From positions 97,454,201 through 97,518,200 of the forward strand of contig CM060953.1 of the NCBI GenBank assembly GCA_030765055.1: a stretch of 64,000 bases of DNA. The letters are read 5' to 3'. The notes below the pieces were generated by a model. The model ran no database searches. It saw only the letters and a list, made by a program, of their open reading frames with translations, and had not been told where the DNA came from. Positions 44,600 to 54,499 of this stretch are shown here, piece by piece. The stretch comes from Mantis religiosa. Lineage: Eukaryota > Arthropoda > Insecta > Mantodea > Mantidae. Made by a program: the position numbers and the translations under genes. Each line of letters starts with the position of its first letter. The stretch's first letter is position 1.

Positions 44600-45892
44600 C
44601 GAGGGCTGTTCAATAAAGAATGATCACTTTTTTTTTTTTTTTTTTTTTTTGACAGCATACCTTTACTCATCCTCATAATTTTGATGGTCCTTCTCAAAAT
44701 AGTCTCCCCTGAATGCGACGCACTTGTCCCAGCATTTCTGCCAGTCTTCAAAGACATGCTGGAAATCATTTTTTGTGAGATCCTTCAAAATCGCCTCTGC
44801 AGCCTTCACCACTGCTTCTGATGATGGATAATGCCTCCCACGAATGCATTTCTTCAAGTTAGAGAATAGAAGAAAAAAGTCACATATGGCTAAATCCAGA
44901 TTATAGGGAGGGTGAGGGATGCACTTAACATTGATTTTTGCAAGATATTCAGCAACAACATTGACAATATGCAGCCGCGCATTATCGTGGCGCAGCACCC
45001 AGCCTGCTTCACAGAAATGTGGTCTTTTGCGCCTGATATGGACTTGCAATGTTTTCAGGACATCCCTGTAGTATTGTCCAGTTACTGATGTGTGTGCAGG
45101 TACAACATGCTGATAAACCATTTCATGAATATCAAAGAATGAGTTGACCATAACTTTCCCAGCAGAAGCAACCACTTTTGCTTTTTTGGGGGTTGGTGAT
45201 GGAGATTTCCACACTGCATTTTACTGTTTGCTCTCTCAGGAGTTTCATCAGCAGTGACTATGTTTGAAAGAAACTCTGGATCTTCCTGTAAAATCAAAGT
45301 TAACTGCATGCAGACCTGCATGCGAATGTCCTTTTGTGCGGGAATCAACAGTCTTGGAACCCATCATGCACAAACACCTCTCATGTGTAATGTTTCTGTC
45401 ACCAACGTGTGGGTGGCACCCAATGAAATGTTCAGTATTTCAGAAAGTGATCTTAAGGTAATTCGTCGATCCTCTCTCACAATGGCAGCAGCAGTTTTGA
45501 TGTTTTCTTCCTTAAGAGCATAAGTGGAGCACTGGGTCCACCTTGCTTTGAAATTGATTGTCTCCCCTCTTTAAACATTTTAAACCACCTTCGAGCTGTG
45601 TTGTAAGGAAGAACAGACTCTCCATAGGCCTCAGCTGAAGATTTGTTGAGAAGAAAGCAGAATTTCAAAGCTGCATATTGTTCCTCGCGTGTTACCTCCA
45701 TTGCAGTGGTAGGCGATACTGTACATGTCTGAACTTGCCTGGTTCTCACAGGCGGGAACCAGGAGTACCAACAAAGAAACTACCACAGCGTGTTTGTTTC
45801 ACATTAAGCTAACAGAATATAAAAGATTGAAGTTTAGTGCGAAAAATTATGACCGTAAAAAATTATGATCATTCTTAATTGAACAGCCCTCG
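44600..45892 (-). mobile_element. full-length mariner element with TIRs and TA duplication
   Basis: 1293 bp flanked by TA (44598-44599, 45893-45894). TIRs cgagggctgttcaataaaga and, at the other end in complement, cgagggctgttcaattaaga: about 26 of 28 matches. The insertion lies inside a LINE relic, whose reading resumes on the other side (NIP..GNFH). Confidence 0.93.
44663..45749 (-). pseudogene. mariner transposase, frameshifted
   Basis: From 45749: EEQYAALKFCFLLNKSSAEA and the second HTH YNTARRWFKMFKEGRQSI; linker; then VTADETPER (first catalytic Asp, usually TADETWVH; Trp is lost) in the frame 45348-45082; then ending frame 45214-44663 with VVASAGKVMVNSFFDIHEMV, VLRHDNARLHIVNVVAEYL (second Asp), HPPYNLDLAICDFFLL (third Asp) and the C terminus WQKCWDKCVAFRGDYFEKD. 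The DD(34)D layout marks it as mariner. At least two frameshifts; otherwise close to full length. Confidence 0.92.
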
Positions 45893-47704
45893 TATTATGG
45901 ATATGGAAGTTGCCTCTGAAATCATAACTTGTAATTTTTTCTTTAAAATAATAAATCAAGAACATATAAATCATACACAGCGCCTTCACTTATAAACAAA
46001 GACCTGTAAGAAACATCAGGCACACTTCTTGTAATTATCCTTAATGCTTTTTTTATACATCTTTCTGGCCAGCTTCATTACAATACAATATAAGACCATA
46101 TATAATGATACTTTCAAAGTTTGCAAAGGCCTGTTTTATGCAATGTTTTGATATCTTATTTGTAAGGTTCCTTAATAGATGCAAAACTCTTGAATACCAT
46201 TTACAGGTGTAGTGTGTGTGAACTTGCCATGTTGGCTTTTAGTCAAGATAAATATACCCAAGAGTTTTAGTGGTTCACATGCTTTGTTTATATGCTTGAG
46301 CGTGAAGATTAGATTCTTAGTCTTGCCGTAATTTGAATACTATGTTTCAATTTCATTTACAACACTAATACAAATGTTCAACTCATCAAACTTTATAAGT
46401 AACCAAAAAAGTAGAATCATCAGCATAAATTGTGGATTTAGTTGATACATTATTAGGTAGGTCATTAATCATTAACGAAAACGAAAAAGGTCACAAAATA
46501 GAACCTTGAGGTCCACCAAGCTTTAGCATGACTACATTAGATCTATTACCATTAATTTCAACAACATGTGATTGTTCTGACAGGTAGGATTCAAGAAATT
46601 TGAGCTTAGTTTTTCAAACACCAGAATAATTAAATTTCATTAACAGCAGTTCATGAAGTATCTGTCAAAAGCCTGACTAAGATCATAAAAAAGAGCAAGA
46701 GTAAAAGCATTAGCTTCATACATTTCATATACAATTGACATAAATTGTTGATCTCCCAGAAATAAAACCATACTGGGAATGTGTTATGAAATTATTTTTT
46801 CATAAAATATAATCTTAATTGCCTTAAAACTAACATTTTCTATAATTTTACTAATTACTGGTAATATTGCAATAGGTGTATAGTTTCCTGGGTTGTTTCG
46901 GTCAGCATTTTTATATACTGGCACTGTTTAATAATTTGTAACATATTAGGAAATATACCACCTTTAAGCATATATTTCTGCATATGGTGAGGGGTTATAT
47001 AAAAGGTATGATTTCTTTAATTATGTTATTGCTGAAACCATATATATCTTTACTGTCAGATCTTTTAAAATTATTTACATATTTAAAATCCCTTCAGCTG
47101 TAACTTCATCCCATTTAAAGCCGACATTGTTTGGAATACTTGTGTTATTTAGTAGTACCTCAGCAGAATTATTGAGGAAAATTGTCTCAGCTCTTTTTTG
47201 CAGACATCTTCAATTGAGACTGAAAAATGTTTTATAAAGTCCTCAGGTACATATGTATATTTTATTTTCTTCTTGTAGTTTCAGAATTTATCAGTTCTCA
47301 TGCAGCTTCACACATGTTCCCTGCTCTTTCAAGAAATTTGAAATTTCTTTCAAATTTTATATTACTTAGGAGTTCCTTGTCATTTTATACAATTCACCAT
47401 ATTCTTTGGACTTCGTCACTTTATAAAGCGTATTCAGGGCCATTACTTTATCTCTTAATTCTGATAAATCAGGAGTAAAAAAATTTAAAGGTGGGTCTTT
47501 AGTGTGATTGACTCTATACTTATAAGTTCTTTTCACATAGGGAAAACAATTTCCATGGATATGTAAAATGTAATGAAAGAACTGTCTAAAACATTCTTTT
47601 ACATTAATACCATTATAGATTATAATTTCATCCCAGTTAACATGACTAAGATACATATAAACATATTTATATTTGTATACATATACAATATACAAATTTG
47701 TATA

Positions 47705-48000
47705 CAAATATAATAACTTAAAACTTCACTTGTCTTGTAAGAAATGATGACACTTTTCTTATAAATTGAACAGGATCACGAATTTGTGAAACTTCTTTCA
47801 CATCGTCAGCCAGAATCATAAACAATCTCGTCTACGTTACAGTCGTTAGATGTCACTATCTTCATGTTAGTACTACCAAAATCTGAAAATGAAGCAAATT
47901 TAAGAACAAAATCGACTGCCAGTATTTCAACATTCATTACACGATGTTTATTTTTTAAAATAAATATCTTTTCCCAAATTAAATCTATCGGACATTTAAT
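47705..48000 (-). mobile_element. PLE 3'-end relic I
   Basis: Minus-strand tail of a PLE protein (LIWEKIFILKNKHRVMNVEI, matching the WExI..KNK..VMNFEIP block) followed by a hammerhead-like end: ctgacga at 47809-47803 and a strong helix II (gtgaaa/tttcac), but the GAAA block is replaced by AATT. Outermost sequence resembles other PLE ends (cttgtcttgtaag). Confidence 0.66.
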
Positions 48001-48004
48001 TGAT

Positions 48005-48320
48005 TTAATAACTTAACTTCTGGAACTCACCAAACTCTTACATGATGAACATTCTGACATCGAATTCACAATCAAGAACATGAGTGGTTCCATTGCCTTC
48101 CTCGCTGCCACTCCTACTGATCACCGATTCACAGCAAAGTACAGTACCTCACCACCTTACTACAAGAAGAAAAGCTGCTGTATGTGACACTTAAGGACCT
48201 ACCCATATACATCACAGTTGATGTCAATGGAATGCTGCTGAAGTTAGGGTATCCTGTCGAACGGGTTGGACAGCTTCGTTCAAATCGCTCTCCGGCACTA
48301 CAAAGATTACCACACTTCAG
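48005..48320 (+). pseudogene. LINE ORF1 (gag-like) fragment
   Basis: Reads GSIAFLAATPTDHRF, then after a frameshift TTLLQEEKLLYVTLKDLPIY, VDVNGMLLKLGYPVERVGQL. This resembles the region before the zinc knuckles of Jockey-type ORF1 proteins ('Y.l..er.l.vVlkgLp..v..eei...L...Gf.v..v.ql'). Both ends are lost. Confidence 0.6.
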
Positions 48321-49330
48321 AATAGCTCTGCAGAGTAATAAACATTAGATGGTCTAATTATCCTTGTTATCAGCTTACATGATTTACCACTGATAGCGCC
48401 AAATGCAGGCAGTGTTGCCACTAATTTTTTAATAACCCACTTATATGAATGCAATCTGATTTATTTCAGTGTGACGTGTGTATGTCATTCATTTACAATT
48501 AGAATTTTAAATGTTAAGATATAAGCAGCAAGAACTGAAGAATGCTACTGTTCAGAATAAAAGTAGACATATCCTTTAAAATGTTTAAGCAAAGAGTGAT
48601 TGGGGAAACTGCTTAAAGCAACAAATTTCTGTTGTGTATATGACATTATTTTTCATTATTGTCCAATAAAAGAAAGTGTAGATTCCAAGATATTGCCACA
48701 GATTTAGGTACTCTTTAAAATTGTTTATTTATAGCTTTGGGCTTCAAGCTTTTCCTTTTATGTATGCACTTGCAACTGCATTAAGATGTACAAACCATTC
48801 TTGAACTTTAGATATCCAGCTATTTTCAAGATTTTTTCAAAATGTGAAACAATAACATTCATGCACACAGAGAAAAAATTGTAAATTTAACTCATTAGTA
48901 ATAGTTTTATTTATTTATTACTTAATTGATTTTATTCATTGTTTTACTGAGGTTGTTAACTGTAAAATTAATCTGTGAAATACAAACTATTACATTCTAT
49001 GTTTTAATGCCATTTCTCAATCTATCAATCGTTTAGGTACGTTAATCCCTGTGCTTTGGTGTATGTTCCTCATATCTTTACTGCAAAGGACACGTTTTGA
49101 TATTTTCTAATGAAAATTGCACGTTCAATGTTGAAAAAATGTAGGGTTTGGAAAAATGATATAATTGACTAATTATAGCCACAAATGAGCAAAATTCAGA
49201 TTTAAAAGTACTTTAATAGGGTTCTGAACCTCCTCTATCATGGATGTATGCAACAGTATTAACCTGAATGTAGAGATACATCATTGGGGAACCTAGAATT
49301 CCTAAAGGACTAAGAGCAAAAAACATGCAC
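48321..49330. other. intergenic, nothing recognised
   Basis: AT-rich, no conserved frames or repeat ends. Confidence 0.4.
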
Positions 49331-49346
49331 ATTATTGCTTAAACAT

Positions 49347-49590
49347 GCCGTGGCTCAGTGGTTAGACCACTTGGCTCTCACCAAGGCGGCCCGGGTTCGA
49401 TCCCAGGCGACTGCAAAGTGAGATTTGTGGTGGACAACACGGCGCTGGGGCGGGTTTTCTCCGGGACCTCCGGTTTCCCCCGCCATCTCATTCCACCGGT
49501 GCTCCATCTTCATCTCATGTATCAACAGTGTCACCGCCTGCAGTGCCGTATGTAGTAAAAGCGGGCGTTAATCACTACACATTTCATTTC
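49347..49590 (+). mobile_element. tRNA-derived SINE, family S3, with 16-bp TSD
   Basis: Starts gccgtggctcagtggttaga (A box), B box gggttcgatcccaggc, then the central body (gggcgggttttctccggg..ccggtgctccatcttcatct) and the tail cactacacatttcatttc. Perfect TSD attattgcttaaacat at 49331-49346 and 49591-49606: a young insertion. Confidence 0.95.
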
Positions 49591-49606
49591 ATTATTGCTT
49601 AAACAT

Positions 49607-50732
49607 ACAGTAAGTTAAGCACTTTCTGGTCACAGTAGGTTATATATTTGCACTCAAAAACCTAATTTGTGTTTTAAAAAGAAACAAAGGTACTAAATTA
49701 GGGGGGTGGGAAATAACTCCAAATATTCTTTTTTCGTTAATCAATTTTTAAAAAAAAAGTCACTTATTTTGCTATTGCTTACCCTCTTACATCAATATAA
49801 ATCATTGTAGAACTGTTTGTGTACCTCAGGAAGTAGTAAATCATATTTATGAGATGTTTTTTATTTGCTGACAAGTGCTATGCACTACTGTGTGTGCACA
49901 TCTTACATATCCTGAAAACATCACATATTGCTGTAGATTTCCAGTTTTCTTTGTCACTGAATGAATTTAATATGTACCACTTAAGCATAAACAACTTTTC
50001 CATGAGGCAGATGTTATGTTTATCTTTCATGTAGTGATTGCTAGGAATAGGCAAAATATAAATTTCATATTGTAAACCATGCTTGTTATAATTATCAAAA
50101 TTATTTTTACATTTTGCAGAATATAGAGTTCATCAAATGTGACAAAAAAAGTTCATTTGTCCTTATATTTTGGTCAAATATTCATAAATCTTCATATTTT
50201 ACAAGATTTACAATTTTTTGCCTTTAAAATATCTTCCATTTACAATGAACCAGTCCTTTTGTTTTGGCAGTTTTCTGTGAAGTACATTTAAAAAATGCAA
50301 ACCAGCATACACAGAAAATACATTAGAAAAAGACCCACTCCAGCCTTACTAACAAGTTAGGTGCAGGTGCAAGTTAGGTTGACAAAATGCAGCATTTATT
50401 CTGTGTAACCTCACTAACAAAATTAAATGCCCTCTATTCCTGAAGAGCCTTTATTCTGGTGCACAAATGCATTAAGTGGCATATTGTAATTTGATAAATG
50501 AGATAAGCGTGGATAAGATAGATGGATTAGATCAGATACATCGTGGGCCTACCTACTTTGCCATTAGAGCAGCCTTTCATTGTATTTACATGCTTGCTCC
50601 TTTCTATGAGGGCCACTCAAAAACAATTCCACTGCGGTACAGTTCACTAACCGTCACACAACTCACACACTGCACAAGTCAACTAACAACTGACTAGTAA
50701 TTAGCATCTGACTGCGCTCTAACACTTGCGGG
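49607..50732. other. intergenic, nothing recognised
   Basis: No gene recognised. Near 50608 gagggccactcaaaaacaat resembles a mariner-type terminus but no partner end was found. Confidence 0.35.
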
Positions 50733-50740
50733 CTTTTATA
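50733..50740 (-). promoter_or_regulatory. possible TATA box with Inr at +31
   Basis: On the minus strand TATAAAAG is followed 31 bp later by agTCAGa, an arthropod-type initiator spacing. No gene was recognised downstream (lower coordinates), so significance is open. Confidence 0.3.
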
Positions 50741-50910
50741 TGTCCAATCATTCTTCAAAGCCGCCGACGTTTTAAGGCCTTTCGTGGTGGCATGAGATAG
50801 AGTGAACTATCCAGACATCTCTGTCTCTTTCTCTCTCGGCAAGCGTCCAGTGCATGCACCACTATCTCTTTCCTGCCGCACTGACTTGTCGCAGCTCGTT
50901 CATGCACACA

Positions 50911-51816
50911 CTATTTACCATCACTCGCAATTTCTTCTTCTGTTTCTTCTGCGAAGGGGTGAAGGGCTCGAACATCATTATGATGAAACTGTCTTGATCG
51001 AACGTCTTGTTGGCTTTGACGATCCTCGGTTTGCAGCTCGTCTTTTTCTTCTTCTCCGCTTTCTTACAGGATCTGTGGAAATACACGAACTATGTCTCAA
51101 CATCGAAAATATTTACTATACTTGTTAACATACAAAATCCTATTATTTTATACTCACTTTTCTATAGATTCCTTTTCGGGTTTCGATGTAGCTGCATCCT
51201 TAAACGGCCGATCTTTGTACAGAGGACCACACACATCTTCACGTTGATCCTGCTCGGACTTGCATGCAAGGTCATCACTTTAGGATTTTCTGAAATATAC
51301 ATATTTGTTATTAGCTATCTAACACATAACGACACTTTCATGTTGACACACAATTATAATTCTATTTACCCACGATACACTTTGCAGTTCAATCCACATT
51401 GAGCATACGATGCAATTACATCATGATGTACAGGTTTCTTGCATATCACTTGATGTATCTTTCCATCACACGTTTCCTCTTGATGCTCAATCCAATGCTT
51501 TTGAAAATCTTCATAGTTGTGCTTGCCCGCCTCGGTAGCGTGGTGGTAGAGTGTCTGCCTCACGTTCAAGAGGTCCCGAGTTCGAATCTCGGTCAGGGTG
51601 AGTTACCTGAATAAGTTTTTTCCGGGGTTTTCCCTTATCCTGAAAGACGAATGTAGGGTAACTCTAAGCTCTATGGACCCTGGGCTCATTGAGCATCATT
51701 TCGCCCATTTCATTCACTGTCCGATATGATTTAACGTTGGAGGACGTAAAATTACAAAAAAAAAAAATCTCACAGAACTCAGAATCGCTTTCAATAATAG
51801 GAGTTGTACCGCTCAT
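50911..51816 (-). pseudogene. unrecognised three-exon gene, interrupted by a SINE
   Basis: Exon 1 starts ATG at 51816 (MSGTTPIIESDSEFCE), is broken by a SINE (51525-51767), and resumes at 51524: KHNYEDFQKHWIEHQEE, then KKPVHHDVIASYAQCGLNC, ending at 51370 before gtaaat. Exon 2 (51277-51158) reads DDLACKSEQDQREDVCGPLY and ends before gtgagt. Exon 3 (51072-50911) starts after ttccacag, reads SCKKAEKKKKTSC and FIIMMFEPFTPFAEETEEE, with stop TAG at 50911-50913. The phases (2+1, 2+1) agree across both introns, about 160 residues in all. Cys/His-rich N half, basic then acidic C half; no family recognised. The exon 2 acceptor is weak: the better acceptor (ttcag, near 51291) would bring a stop in frame. 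Confidence 0.55.
51525..51767 (+). mobile_element. tRNA-derived SINE, family S1, best-preserved copy
   Basis: gcccgcctcggtagcgtggt (A box region), gagttcgaatctcggtcagg (B box), body with cggggttttcccttatcctg, ctctatggaccctgggctca, end gatatgatttaacgttggag and an A12 tail. The TSD is not distinct because of the A run. It splits exon 1 of the minus-strand gene. Confidence 0.92.
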
Positions 51817-51929
51817 ATTGACGTTGCGACGTGAAGTGATTGTAGAAACTTGTTCCCTCCTGCGCAAGCGGAACGTATGGAGGGGGTGAACCATGATCAA
51901 ACCTGCAGAATCGGGGTTACTATGTTACT

Positions 51930-52050
51930 GTTTTATCACATACCCCCTACCCCTTTTCATCATCGTACGGAGGATGGGAGTTTACGGGTATCGAACCCTG
52001 GGCTCTATATTCATACACATGAACCATCAGGGCCTCGGAGTTCACACATG
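51930..52050 (-). mobile_element. possible tRNA-like SINE fragment
   Basis: Reverse strand gatggttcatgtgtatgaat and agggttcgatacccgtaaac have A/B-box character at tRNA-like spacing. No defined ends. Confidence 0.35.
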
Positions 52051-52098
52051 AATGTTTAAACACAACAACTCTTAACAGTCCTCCCCCCAAGACAAGAT

Positions 52099-52288
52099 TT
52101 TCGTACAAACATCTCACATTTTAACTTACACATATCTAAAATCGAATGTGTTTTTACCATGCAAGATACGAACCCCCCAACATCATTCTTAGCACTCACA
52201 GAATCTATTATCATACATGAGAGTTCCAGCACACCCACACCTTGACACGAAGATCCCCCGCAACCCCACTTCTCCCGTTCCAAACATC

Positions 52289-52369
<81 letters not shown>

Positions 52370-52529
52370 CGATCCTGGGTAGCGGCAATACGCCACCGAC
52401 CGAAACAACAAAAAATCATCGAATATCAAACATGAGACTTCTAAATCATATGAGGTTTCAACATCACACATTCAATTACATACATGAGAATTCTACATCA
52501 TGTCTAGTGTGATTTAGAATCACAATTTC
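52099..52529. repeat. 430-bp dispersed repeat, copy 1 (with CA array)
   Basis: About 90 percent identical by eye to 56934-57346. Shared landmarks: cacatatctaaaatcgaatg, catcattcttagcactcaca, a CA array, aacgatcctggg, gcaatacgccaccgacc and gaattctacatcatgtctag. Each copy lies next to Jockey-type LINE sequence, so it may be LINE UTR. Confidence 0.85.
52293..52367. repeat. (CA)n microsatellite
   Basis: About 37 uninterrupted CA units inside the 430-bp repeat; the second copy has only a short imperfect array at 57137-57183. Confidence 0.95.
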
Positions 52530-52990
52530 CATACTACTTGGGCTCCTTTTGCCTTGGTCTTTACGGGATCAGACTTGGCGTTTTCCTTGAGAAAGGCAGT
52601 TCTATAGTATTGGATCTTAAACTTTATTTCTGGTGCAGCTTGCTCTCATTGGCGGACGTTTATTATTTGTCCGGCGACTTAACTGAGGTGCTCACTGTTG
52701 TGCGTGCTGGTGTCTGTTGCTTTGGATGTGATCTTGGTGTAATTGTTCTTTCGGATACTATTGCCCCTTTTATGTCGCAAGTTTGTGTTGCGATTTCACG
52801 TTTAGGTACGGGCTTAGCTGCAACTGCACTATAAGTAACGGTCCTAGGTACAGTGGGTTGACGAACACGCAAGAGTTTCTGGACTTCCACGAAGAACATC
52901 CTCTCTCTTACCCAGATGTCTTGGATCGCCTTCTCCTCCATAAAACGGGGGGACGACTAGCTTTGAGGAGGGAGCAGTGTCACCGATCGC
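52500..52990 (-). pseudogene. Jockey-type LINE ORF1, C-terminal fragment
   Basis: Frame 52941-52663: ERMFFVEVQKLLRVRQPTV, VTYSAVAAKPVPKREIATQT, then PRSHPKQQTPARTTVS and stop. This matches the end of Jockey ORF1/gag, where '(Y)SxAxxxVxxxxP..sYAxVx' is followed by 'STQT'. The N-terminal part with zinc knuckles is absent. It adjoins the 430-bp repeat, which may be its downstream UTR. Confidence 0.55.
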
Positions 52991-53079
52991 ATTGTTTCAT
53001 TAGAGCTGCGACATCACATGTGTTAAGAAAATCACACTTGCAAAGGTGTCATTGTTCTGAATTTCGATAATTTCATCCA

Positions 53080-54480
53080 CATCTCTCATATTTATATCGA
53101 TCTTATTACCATATATATTAATAACTCATCTGAAAGTATTGTTAACTCTTTAAGAAATTGAATTGCATACGGACATTCGAAAGATTTGAAACGTGTTAGA
53201 GTTTCACCATAACTGCAAACCATATGTAATACAAGAGCATACGCTTCATGCTAATGCGTAATGCGAGTCCAGCTTTTATACAATGAATCTTGACACGAAT
53301 CTAACTTAAGTAATATATATACATTGGATATCTGCATACACCACAAACGGAATCTTAAGACACTTCCAGTATGCATTGAATTCTGTGACATCGTTTTCAC
53401 CTGCTTTAGGCATAATGATATTTTGACTCATCCTACAGCGTTTTTATGCCTATTTAAAGGTAATTCTGTTGTAAAATATGAATTTCAAATGTCACATACC
53501 CACTTTCGTCCTTTATGTTTAGATAGCTGCTTTCCTAGCAAACGTGATTAGTTATCAAACAAAATGTCTTTTATATATCAGAAGATTAACATTATGTGAT
53601 TTTAGCTCTCTTGGTTGATATAAGAGAATGATTGACTTATTTTCAATACCGTACATTATTATCTACTGAAATATTTGAATTTTGATTCTCGAATTTTTCT
53701 ACATCTTTCAATGATACGGGGAAAGTTATATATTGAAAGTTAAATTTTTTTGAAATGTCATACTTTTTATAGGACTTGGCTCGATTCTTGTTTTGTCCTA
53801 CAGGATAGTTGGATGCTAATAAACAATATGCAAAACAATAATTATCTGTATTTCGTATGTTAATAACGGCTCTCTTTCCATTTATAAAGTCTGGTAATTC
53901 GGTATACATCCCGGCATTCAATGAATCGTATTGCATCACATATATAGTTATTTTCTCAATACTGTACAGTGCTTTTGAGCTAGTACGCGACTCGAAATTA
54001 TCCATATGATCTAAAATAGGTTGAGCAAGTTTATTTTCATACCATACCGATATATCTGTTGACTGTTGTATTGGCTCCAGTGCACTATTAACATGAAATT
54101 AATGGATAATATCGCTCTCTTGTGATGTTATAACATACTGACACGATACACATGAATCGACCTTAAGACCTGATTTATACATGTCTAATCCCGTATCAAC
54201 TTCATGAAGTATTAATTTTTTACATACCGATAAATATATTGCAGGATCTAATATGTTAACACTGTTATGAATCTCAAATGTATACACACGTTTGGAGAAA
54301 TCTGATTCTGCTAGCCCATCAGGTTGTAACGTGGCACTTCTCGTAATCTCTTGTGCACTTGAGCACTGTCCAGGGGGTTGCCCGTACTCAACATTTCTGG
54401 AACATGCGTTAAAATATTACAACATATCAGTGAATGTACAACATTCGGACGTGAATATTGATTTACGTAGGTTCATGTAC
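53080..54480 (-). pseudogene. viral-type DNA polymerase B region (Polinton/adintovirus/bidnavirus-like), decayed
   Basis: Read from about 54400 down: SDFSKRVYTFEIHNSV and LDPAIYLSVCKKLILHEVD; then WYENKLAQPILDHMDNFESR, a block with YDSLNAGMYTELPDFINGKR, AVINIRNTDNYCFAYCLLAS and FPVSLKDVEKFENQN (53643-54005). After frame breaks come MPKAGENDVTEFNAYW, KIPFVVYADIQC (exonuclease I site; the usual D-x-E is D-I-Q) and HEAYALVLHMVCSYGETLTR. The order matches the N-terminal part of protein-primed polymerases carried by Polinton-type elements and related animal viruses. Palm motifs are missing. An old, broken integrated copy. Confidence 0.66.
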
Positions 54481-54499
54481 GTGAGATAGCATCTGAAGT

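Larger units (their letters stand above)
44270..47705 (-). mobile_element. LINE (CR1/Jockey-like) relic, mariner-interrupted
   Basis: Minus-strand non-LTR element. From 47707: linker domain (WDEIIIYNGINVKECFRQFF, FFTPDLSELRDKVMALN). RT pieces near 47100-46400 include GPQGSIL (complement of aggttctattttg at about 46500) and YADDST at 46416-46433. The C-terminal end at 44440-44600 reads RLSKIHNSRVFNAINIYNKL. 3' end at about 44270. The 1.29-kb mariner sits just before the C terminus. Many stops. Confidence 0.75.
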
